Assembly (NCBI GenBank): GCA_022495005.1 | Contig: JAGYXB010000815.1 | Location: 744,001 to 808,000, forward strand | Direction of reading: 5' to 3' | DNA: 64,000 nucleotides | Source: Rhyacophila brunnea | Lineage: Eukaryota; Arthropoda; Insecta; Trichoptera; Rhyacophilidae | Part shown: in pieces, positions 56,477-64,000 of the stretch | Layout: every line of letters begins with the position of its first letter | How positions within the stretch are numbered: the first letter of the stretch is position 1 | Notes under the pieces: model-generated | Told to the model about the DNA's origin: nothing | The model's database searches: none | What the model saw: only the letters and a program-made list of their open reading frames with translations | Made by a program: the position numbers and the translations under genes

Positions 56477-58605
56477 GGGAATGGGACGATTTGGCACCGC
56501 GAACTGGCCTCCGCCGATTGGCCTCCGGTAATTGGCCGCCGGTACAATCGGACGCCGGCCCAATTGGACGCCGACCCAATTGAACTCCGGGAGGATTAGA
56601 CGCCACACAGTTGAATTAAATGCGCAAAGGAATAGACGCACGTTACGATTTGTTGGAGTAAATAAGCAAGTCAGTTTAATATGCTTCTATCTTCTCAGTA
56701 GTCGTACCTTATACATTTCGCGCTTGACACATTTTTATTATAGATTGAGAATAATTATTATGCCTTATGATGTTTATTAAAAGAAAATAATTCTTCGCTC
56801 GCTAAAACTTAAAGATGTGCATAATCAATTAATTTATTGTCTATACATGCGTACTTACTTATATTTACAACAAATATTCAAAATAATGTTAGATGTTAGA
56901 ATGAAAATTATATTATATTTCAGCGTTTTATCGACTAAATATTATAATAAAGCTTAAACATGTATATTATTATGCATAAATGCGTATTTTAAGATAGTAT
57001 GAAATTATAAACAAAATATTAAGTAAGTTATCTGCTAAGTATAAATGTTTCAGTAGTTTGATTGATAAACTACTTAGGTACTGGGTGCCAGACGAAATCC
57101 CCAACGCTGAAATCCCGAAAGCCGAAATCCCGAAAAATAAAAAAAATACAAACATCAATAATTGCGCAATTTTTGCAAGAGAGACAAAAACCCATTTTTT
57201 GTGGAAATATAAAAAAATGTAAAATACAAACATCAATAATTGCGCAACCGTGAGCGCAATTTTTGTGAGAGAGACAAATCCCATTTTTGCGGATAATGGG
57301 GTTTTCCGATTGCGCAATTGATTTTGTGTCTCTTACAAAAACTGCGCAATTCGCGATTGCGCAATTATTGGAGTTTGTATTTTACATTTTTTTATATTTC
57401 CACAAAAATGGGTTTTTGTGTCTCTTGCAAAAATTGCGCAATTATTGATGTTTGTATTTTTTTTATTTTTCGGGATTTCGGCCTTCGGGATTTCGTCCGG
57501 CACCCAGTAATTGATGTAATAAAAAGAATAAAAATAATAAATGGTGACATGTAAAGACGATTCATGCCTTTCAGATCCAGTGACTGCAATCATATAAGAT
57601 AGGATAAGTATATGCTTAAAATATCAGTCCTATGCGACATTTCTTTTACCACGGGGGAAAAAAAAAAAAAACTCGACTACAAATCGCAGTCCTCAGTTCC
57701 TAATGAATACGACAAAATATTCATCAGAATCACCTCCGCCTTGCGCTACTAAGAATTTTCCAGGGTTTTTGCAAGGTGGTTTCATAGGCCCTGGCCAAAT
57801 TTAAATTAGCAATACCCGATGCGGGTAGAAGAACAGTTTTCAATAAGGCATATTCTCTCAGCCGGCACAATTTTCATTTGACTAGCATCAAGTAGAGTAG
57901 TTTGCGTGCCAAAGTCCTTAAGAAACCTCGATAGTAAATGCGAGGTATCCATAAAGGCATCTAGAAAAAAAAAAAAAAAAAGTACCTAAGTAGTAGTTTA
58001 TCAATCAAACTACTGAAACATTTATACTTAGCAGATAACTTACTTAATATTTTGTTTGTAATTTCATACTATCTTGAAATACGCATTTATGCATAATAAT
58101 ATACATTTTTAAGCTTTATTATAATATTAAGTCGATAAAACGCTGAAATATAATGTAATTTTCATTCTAACATCTAATATTATTTTGAATATTTGTTGTA
58201 AATATAAATACTTACCCATGTATAGACAATAAATTAATTGATTAAGCACATCTTTAAGTTTTAACGAGGAAAGAATTATTTTCTTTTAATAAACACCATA
58301 AGGCATAATAATTGATCTCAAGCTATATTAAAAATGTGTCAAGCGCGAAATGTATAAGGTACAACTACTGAGAAGATAGAAGCATATTAAACTGACTTGC
58401 TTATTTACTCCAACAAATCGTAACGTACGTCTATTCCTTTGCGCATTTAATTCAATTGTGCGGCGTCTAATCCTCCCGGAGGCCAATTGGGTCAGCGTCG
58501 AATTGGGTCGGCGTCCAATTGGCCCGGCGTCCGATTGTACCGGCGGCCAATTACCGGAGGCCAATCGGCGGAGGCCAGTTCGCGGTGCCAAATCGTCCTA
58601 GACCC
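56477..58605. mobile_element. Foldback / Mutator-like element, 2.1 kb, 9-bp duplication
   Basis: Inverted arms of about 605 bp (56477-57081) and 625 bp (57981-58605), highly similar by eye. The ends start GGG, then GGACGATTTGGCACCGCG. The flanks are a perfect 9-bp duplication, CGTGTGTAG, at 56468-56476 and 58606-58614. Long arms and a 9-bp duplication fit Mutator-like elements. The outer ~130 bp of each arm has short GC-rich subrepeats such as CAATTGGACGCCGG and GATTGGCCTCCGG. The 0.9-kb centre holds a nested palindrome and unassigned DNA, with no transposase. Confidence 0.85.
57081..57507. mobile_element. Palindromic MITE nested in the foldback element
   Basis: The ends CTGGGTGCCAGACGAAATCC and the inverse of CTGGGTGCCGGACGAAATCC are flanked by TA on both sides. 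Inside each arm are CGAAATCCCGAAA words, ACAAACATCAATAATTGCGC and AGAGACAAAAACCCATTTTT. Almost the whole 427 bp can fold back. Confidence 0.75.
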
Positions 58606-58614
58606 CGTGTGTAG

Positions 58615-59401
58615 CCGTCCGTCCATCAATTGGATTTGTCTTATCCAATTGGTGATTCTACTCGGATGCGATTGGAATCAAATAACACCTGCGTCGACCC
58701 ACGTCTAAACACGTCGACTGCAATACCGTCTGCCCTTAGTGTCCGTTTGTGTCGTCTGCTCTGGCTTGTCTGTTAACTTGTCGCGTCGGAGTATTAAAGC
58801 AAACTTTGATGCTGCAGATGGTTGTACCATTTTTATTGAGTGCCATGGGTTTTTCACTGGCACATGCCTTGTGTGTCATAGAATGCCAAGATCAGAGGGG
58901 TCAACCCTTTGAGTAGTTTTTTTGAAAGCCTAATCATCCAGGTCACGATTCTCACTCATAAGATCTTGACGAAGAAGAAGTAATATTCCAATATCTTATT
59001 AATCTGTATTTTTATCCTCCCTTGTGTGCGTGCCTGGTATTCCAAGTGTCTCCGATGCTCTCCATTAGGTATTCTAATGTTCACTATAAATACTATACCA
59101 TGCACATCCAAAAACTTATAATTGAGGTCCTTCTTTCGATCTGATACATTTTTCTTTTTTCGGAAACAAGTTATGCACATAATATTCTGAATCCTTAGGC
59201 CAAGGTTGGCATCAACAAATCCATCAAATTTATAGAAATTACTTTAAAATAGTTAAGACTGCTGCTATTTTCAAAATGATACATTTGCTGTTAAGTTCCA
59301 AAGTAAAATGGCCTCAATTATATAAATGTTGTAACTTGTAGAGTTAATGTAACTAAGTGGATACTTACAGTATTTTAATTGTAAAATTATGATGCTTTCA
59401 G
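58615..59401. other. ABCB intron 2, right part
   Basis: GC-richer at 58615-58800, otherwise nothing recognised. Ends in the acceptor TGCTTTCAG. Confidence 0.45.
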
Positions 59402-59546
59402 ACCCAATGCTACAGAAGAAGAGAGTGCTGATCTCCTAGCTGATGATTCAAAATCTTACGGGCTGGCGAGTTTAGTTATTGCTGGTACACAGTTCCTGGC
59501 AGGAGTCCTCAGTGTCCACTCCCTCAATTGGAGTGCACATCGACAG
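59402..59546 (+). CDS. ABCB1: ABCB transporter, exon 3 (extracellular loop 1, TM2)
   Basis: One base completes the codon begun in exon 2. Then PNATEEESADLLADDSKSYG, LASLVIAGTQFLAGVLSVHS, LNWSAHRQ, ending at CAG|GTAAAT in phase 0. NAT is an N-glycosylation sequon in the loop between TM1 and TM2, where P-glycoprotein relatives are glycosylated. The hydrophobic stretch LASLVIAGTQFLAGVLS is TM2. The frame is open throughout. Confidence 0.9.
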
Positions 59547-60115
59547 GTAAATAAAATTACTACACCATCTACCACTTTCACATACCTACGGATTGACGGA
59601 AGATTCATAGTATAATGAGTATAATTCGTGGTTACAGCTCCCTGGGCACAGACCCATGGCCCCCAGTTTCAGTTTATGACTTAATGACAGTCATTAAATG
59701 CAAGAAATACTACTAATATTGAATGTGCGTTTTGTATATGTGACAAAATTTAATGTTGATAATGTATACAGGTTTGAATATTAAAAATTTCATTTCTGTA
59801 ATACATTTAATCCCGTATTTCTCCACACCCGAGAATCATATTTCCTTAAAGCCATGCCCGGAAGGTAACCCACTTACCTATTTTGTGTTTCCTGAGCAAT
59901 CCTGCTACTTTTTCCTCAATAACAATATTATCCGACAATTTTATATGGTTAACGGTAGCTATATCCTTATGAGGTTCCCAATGAGGAATTTAAGCACCTT
60001 TGGTAGTAGTACCTATGAATTCATGATATTATTCATCCTAAGTTTCAACTAACTATCAGCATACTAACTAGGTGACATACAGATATTAGATAATTAAACT
60101 ATTTTTATTTCTCAG

Positions 60116-60216
60116 ATTGCCAGGATACGACTTCTTTTCTTGAAATCAGTGCTGCGCCAGGACATGGCGTGGTATGACACTCAACCGAATCTCAACTTTG
60201 CCAGTAAAATAACAGA
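60116..60216 (+). CDS. ABCB1: ABCB transporter, exon 4 (intracellular loop 1)
   Basis: Acceptor TTTATTTCTCAG, donor ACAGA|GTAAGT, phase 0 to 2. Encodes [20 protein letters not shown] and [13 protein letters not shown] plus two bases of the next Asp. The IRxxFLxxVLRQDMxWYD block is the coupling helix region after TM2 in full ABCB transporters and contacts the nucleotide-binding domains. Confidence 0.93.
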
Positions 60217-60381
60217 GTAAGTTACATAACCTTTACTATCTTTCATTAATGCCTACGAATGGGGTTAAATAATTGTCACACCTATGCTACTGTTTTTATT
60301 TGGATATGCTTTGAGATATGTTAATAAACATTTAAATCAAATTTATATTCATCATTAATATTTTTGTGTCTCTCTTTTCAG

Positions 60382-60553
60382 TGACCTGAACAAGTTGAAC
60401 GAAGGTATTGGAGAGAAGATTGGGATGTTCAGCTATCTCATCTTCTCATTTTTATTCTCTGTATCGGTAGCGTTTGCCTACGGATGGAAACTGACCCTCG
60501 TGGTGATGATATCGGCCCCTGTAACCATTATAAGCGCTGCTTTGGTTGCAAAG
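60382..60553 (+). CDS. ABCB1: ABCB transporter, exon 5 (TM3 and TM4)
   Basis: Acceptor CTCTTTTCAG, donor AAG|GTAAAC, phase 2 to 0. Encodes DDLNKLNEGIGEKIGMFSYL, IFSFLFSVSVAFAYGWKLTL, VVMISAPVTIISAALVAK. The DDLNKLNEGIGEKIG block is highly conserved in MDR proteins, and the following two hydrophobic stretches around YGWKLTL are TM3 and TM4. Confidence 0.95.
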
Positions 60554-60688
60554 GTAAACTTCTAATTGACATACTTAAATAATTATTATCTAATAACTAC
60601 TAGATAATATTATATTGTGTTAACAGTTATATTTAAAGAAGCCATTATCGTTTCATTTTAAAGAGCCAATGTATAATGCTAACCATAT

Positions 60689-60980
60689 CTGTGGGTCTAT
60701 TCTATACACAAGGCGGTTATCGACGGCTAAAGTGATAAATATTATCACTTTATCATATTTATGTATTGAGGCGGTTAATTGTTACAATAAATGTCTAAAT
60801 ACTCACTGTCAAAACTGTCTATCTCGCTCTAAAAGTTAACACAGCCAAGAGAGGGGCTGTTAAAATATAGCACTTTTTGAGAGTTTAGACGGTTAATTTA
60901 TTGTAACAATTAACCGCCTCAATACATAAATATGATTAACTACCGTCGATAGCCGCCTTGTGGATAGACTAGCTTCACTG
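60689..60980. mobile_element. Palindromic MITE (GTATAGAATAGAC family), copy 2, in ABCB intron 5
   Basis: GGGTCTATTCTATACACAAG at the left is matched by the inverse of AGTCTATCCACAAGGCGG at the right. Two large inverted blocks (GGCGGTTAATTGTTACAATAAA and the inverse) lie inside. About 290 bp, non-coding, related to 47494-47767. Confidence 0.7.
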
Positions 60981-61125
60981 AAGGGTTTCAATTAATTATC
61001 TTGGTGATCAAGTTGTCAAACCGTGTATGGTCCAATTACCATTGAATCTAAAAAAATTATGATATTTATAATAGAAATTTTTCGTCTTTAAGTTTGTCCA
61101 GCAATGTATCTAATGTTATTTGCAG

Positions 61126-61250
61126 GCGCAATCTTCATTGACATTGAAAGAATTGAACAGCTACAGTCACGCCGGAAGCGCTGCTGAAGAAGTCTTGAGT
61201 GCTATCAGGACTGTTATCGCATTCGGAGGAGAAGAAAAAGAAATTCAAAG
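61126..61250 (+). CDS. ABCB1: ABCB transporter, exon 6 (intracellular loop 2)
   Basis: Acceptor TTATTTGCAG, donor CAAAG|GTATTA, phase 0 to 2. Encodes [40 protein letters not shown] and QR (completed in exon 7). The [24 protein letters not shown] signature is diagnostic of ABCB half-cores. It forms the second coupling helix between TM4 and TM5. Confidence 0.95.
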
Positions 61251-62014
61251 GTATTAAAAAAATCAAATAGCATATTGAGATACCCGGGGTTCCAGCGGCT
61301 AGCTCTGATGTCCATCGAACCCCGGATTCACAAAATAAAAAAGATATAAACGGTTAGAGTGGAAATAAAACTCGGTCTTTCGTGTTCGTGACGTGGTCTT
61401 ATATTTTCTTATGATTTTTAGTTTCACAAATTTATCTGGGTTTTTACGATTATAGTCGCAGGTCCTATCCTATTGGAAAAGGGACGCTTACTAACATGTT
61501 TTTTTCTTTTTAAATTCCTCAGACCCACGCCAACTAGTAAAAGGGACTAGTGATTGGCCAAATCTGATCGCATGATCTTTGATTCGGCGAATCACGAGCC
61601 TGACCCTGGCGCCGGCGCGCGAGGATTTCACGCACAATGCGCGGCAAAATTTATTATATTTGAATACTTATATTTAGTCTTAAAATTATCTCTTTCATAA
61701 ATCATCATTTATACTTTTTAAATCAAATTAAATTTATCTTAATTACACCTCCGCCCAGTATATGATTTTCACACACCGGACGAAGGCCTTTACTTATGAA
61801 TAAAAAAATACTTACGTGGTTGAGCAAGGAATCAGATTAGATGTTTTACGAAGCCGTTTCTAGAGGTCAGGGTTACGTTTCGACTTGATAGCTACTAAAT
61901 GATTATTTTACACCGGGAGAAGCCCGCCTGTAACAGGGGTGTATCAATATGTATATAAATAGAATTATTGCTACTTCAACAAGCAAGAATCATATTAATT
62001 TTTTATTTGTCCAG
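61251..62014. other. ABCB intron 6
   Basis: AT-rich with a GC-rich patch (61590-61640: GGCGCCGGCGCGCGAGG) and, near 61265-61310, a pair of inverse words CGGGGTTC/GAACCCCGG. No bounded element recognised. Confidence 0.45.
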
Positions 62015-62210
62015 ATATGCCGAACGTCTTGATCCGGCAAATAAAGCAGCTGTTCGGCGCGGGCTAGTGACAGGATTTGGCGGAGGCATTATGTGGCTCA
62101 TCATGTACTGCTTCTTCGCTCTGGCCTTCTGGTATGGAGTCCGCCTCATTCAGGGAGACAGCGACTTACCCATTGATGAAAGGACTTACACCCCTGGAAT
62201 TCTAATCATA
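62015..62210 (+). CDS. ABCB1: ABCB transporter, exon 7 (TM5 and start of TM6)
   Basis: Acceptor TATTTGTCCAG, donor ATA|GTAAGT, phase 2 to 0. Encodes YAERLDPANKAAVRRGLVTG, FGGGIMWLIMYCFFALAFWY, GVRLIQGDSDLPIDERTYTP, GILII. GGGIMWLIMYCFFALAFWYG is TM5, the ALAFWYG motif being nearly invariant in the family. TM6 starts at YTPGILII and continues in exon 8. An open frame starts before the exon but the bases upstream of 62015 are intronic. Confidence 0.95.
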
Positions 62211-62437
62211 GTAAGTCAGCTACACAACAAAAATTATCAGCACAGTAAAATTGGGATTTAATAATAACTAAAAGACATTTCTGTAATATAAATAAACAAC
62301 TTTATAAATTAACCCTGAGGACACTTCAACATCACGATTTTGTTTTAGTGTCTTGACATTTATATGCATAATGTTCTCTCTGCAATGGGATGCTTGTATA
62401 CTCTCAGAGGATTATAAATTTCATTTCTCATTCTCAG

Positions 62438-62662
62438 GTATTATGGGGCATCATTGGTGGAGCTCAAAACCTGGGTCTCTGCTCACCTCACACGGAAGCG
62501 TTCGCAGCAGCCCGTGGCGCAGCTCATTTTGTCTTCGAGCTGATCGCCCGCCAGCCGGTCATCGACTCACTCTCTGAAGAAGGAGAAAGACCCGAGAAAG
62601 TTGTTGGGAACATCAAACTGACAGAAGTCACGTTTAAATACCCATCCAGACCAGATGTTAAG
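62438..62662 (+). CDS. ABCB1: ABCB transporter, exon 8 (TM6 end, linker to NBD1)
   Basis: Acceptor TTCTCATTCTCAG, donor AAG|GTAAGC, phase 0 to 0. Encodes VLWGIIGGAQNLGLCSPHTE, AFAAARGAAHFVFELIARQP, VIDSLSEEGERPEKVVGNIK, LTEVTFKYPSRPDVK. It finishes TM6, contains the EAFAAARGAA block after TM6, and ends with the A-loop sequence FKYPSRPDV, whose Tyr stacks on the ATP adenine in relatives. The order is exactly that of full MDR transporters. Confidence 0.95.
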
Positions 62663-62864
62663 GTAAGCAACAAGTTAAAATAAGAAAATGAGTGTAGGTG
62701 TGTTTGGCAAACACACACGATGAAAGTGAAGTGTCATTGTTATCGTCAATGTAATCCATAATGCCTTCAATTCAAGTAGAGTTATTCATTAATTACCTAT
62801 GTAGTTTTTGTGATATATTTGCATATGTAAAAAAGAAATGTAACATTTATATTATCGTGTTCGC

Positions 62865-63226
62865 CGTATCACACTTCACCGAGGAATGTTGCATCGGAAA
62901 TACAAGACCGTCCAACCTCTTTGGGTCGTATAGTACCGAAATAAAATTCATTATTCATAAATAAAACACTGTTCTTGTCGGTTTACAGGAAGGCAGCGGC
63001 AAACAAATTTTTAAAATAGCCGATATATTGGATTATTTATTTGGTTAGGTTAGGTTTTCATTTTGAATTCATAAATTTTGACAAAATCAGCTATGAAAAT
63101 TGAATTAATGTTCATATTGAATCTAATAAAATTGGATAATAAAAACATTATTGTCTGCAATGCTCAACGAACAACGCGTAATTTTTTCATCTCTTTCCAA
63201 TAAGAAAGCTCACGGTGAAATGTAAT
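62865..63226. repeat. Dispersed repeat shared with intron 1, copy 2, in ABCB intron 8
   Basis: Starts around CGTATCACACTTCACCGAGG and ends around CTCACGGTGAAATGTAATAC. The edges are imperfect inverses of each other. Matches 44420-44830 block by block, with different small indels. Confidence 0.6.
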
Positions 63227-63555
63227 ACGTGCAATTTACATGTAACCATATTATATTATAGGTTGTCTTTAATGCCTGAATGCATGATGCACTAGCTTCT
63301 AGTGCCACTAAAAGTATCATAGTGATGACGTGCAACACGTATCACATAATTTTTTAATTTTGCATGTTGTATCTAAGAGCTCAAAAAAAAAAGATTTCAG
63401 CTTAACGCTAATTTTCATAATTCATAATTAAATTATTGTTTACAAATCAAGGTAAACAAATGTTAAATAATCATTCGTGATCATCTTCACCACTGATATA
63501 CAGTATAGGATTAAATTGTATTTCAAATGATATTAAAAATACAAATTAATTACAG

Positions 63556-63742
63556 GTATTGGCTGGATTAAATTTGGAGATAAAAGCTGGTGAGACGGTA
63601 GCTCTTGTGGGTGCATCCGGTTGTGGAAAGTCAACGGTACTCCAACTTCTACAGAGACTTTACGATCCACTCGGAGGAAAGGTTGAACTCGACGGAAGAC
63701 TTTTACCGACCCTCAATGTGGCTTGGCTCAGAGCACAGCTGG
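63556..63742 (+). CDS. ABCB1: ABCB transporter, exon 9 (NBD1, Walker A)
   Basis: Acceptor TTAATTACAG, donor CTGG|GTAAGT, phase 0 to 1. Encodes [72 protein letters not shown] is the Walker A (P-loop) of the first ATP-binding domain. QRLYDPxxG and LNVAWLRxxLG lead to the Q-loop, expected in the next exon as VSQEP, which is not in this window. No stop or frameshift. The gene therefore continues beyond 64000. Confidence 0.96.
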
Positions 63743-64000
63743 GTAAGTTATCTTAATCATATGAAAAGTAGGTATAATTACAATCATTATAATGCGTCGG
63801 TGAGATCTTTAATCCGATATGTTATTGACATAAATGGATTTTATAAATTTTAAAGTATGCGCCATTCTGATGCTCGTTATAAAGTACGAAGGTCGATGCG
63901 CGAACCTTTTCTCATCTACTGGCCGTCATAGATAACTATTTAAAAAGAAATGTAACTGAACAATTCTTTCATTTTAGGGGCAAAGGAGGATAATTTGTAG
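63743..64000. other. ABCB intron 9, incomplete
   Basis: AT-rich. An acceptor-like TTTCATTTTAG ends at 63976, but none of the three frames after it gives the expected Q-loop sequence, so I do not call an exon. Confidence 0.5.

Noticed and set aside
56385..58708. Arg/Pro-rich open frames at both ends of the foldback element
   Set aside because: They appear in mirrored form in both arms and reflect the GC-rich subrepeats, not protein coding.
59753..60052. 99-codon open frame in ABCB intron 3
   Set aside because: No family signal, AT-rich codon content, lies between two well-supported exons and lacks proper splice context.
63977..64000. A last exon after TTTCATTTTAG at the window end
   Set aside because: None of the three frames gives the expected Q-loop (VSQEP) sequence, and the phase-compatible frame has a stop.

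Overview
The window looks like a piece of an AT-rich insect chromosome, most likely from a moth or butterfly. The clues are frequent TAGGTAC-type words, RTE retrotransposon ends with (ATC)n tails, many hAT, Helitron and Harbinger-like relics, and one intron-rich host gene. There is no prokaryotic gene structure and no CRISPR array. All coordinates and similarity judgements were read by eye, with no alignment or database search.

Host gene: the only host gene I can support is the 5' half of a full ABC-B (MDR/P-glycoprotein type) transporter on the + strand. Exon 1 (21016-21063) encodes the first 16 residues. It is followed by an intron of about 34.8 kb. Exons 2-9 (55816 to 63742) encode the first transmembrane domain and the start of nucleotide-binding domain 1, including Walker A. 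The gene continues past the right edge. Exon 2 carries an apparent one-base frameshift. No host gene is recognisable in 1-21000.

Left region (1-21000): a field of transposon relics. It holds a Harbinger-like MITE, a TA-flanked family with a hAT element nested inside it, tRNA-derived SINE heads, a 5'-truncated RTE insertion with a perfect target duplication, pieces of a gene with a DNC-x-x-QNKN motif, a 122-bp tandem repeat, and several hAT MITEs with perfect 8-bp duplications.

Intron 1 (21064-55815): a ~22 kb Helitron complex fills 21639-43612. Two head-to-tail Helitron units lie on the minus strand. A head-to-tail trio on the plus strand is inserted in one of them, with exact CTAG|TC junctions. 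A second Helitron, carrying a broken Rep/helicase N-terminal gene, is also inserted there. Each complete unit holds a minisatellite of about 125-bp monomers built around the 3' end of an RTE retrotransposon. Further elements nest inside: a 2.3-kb DNA transposon with a broken transposase-like gene, and a 3.4-kb segment flanked by two hAT MITEs that seems to have moved as one composite unit. That composite contains a DD41D mariner, which itself holds another hAT MITE. The rest of the intron holds more MITEs, a hammerhead-ribozyme-like motif and RTE fragments.

Right region (55816-64000): the ABCB exons. A 2.1-kb foldback element with a 9-bp target duplication (Mutator-like) lies in intron 2, and small MITEs lie in later introns. 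I found no new cellular system. The most notable signals are the tandem Helitron complex, the composite hAT insertion and the frameshift in exon 2.
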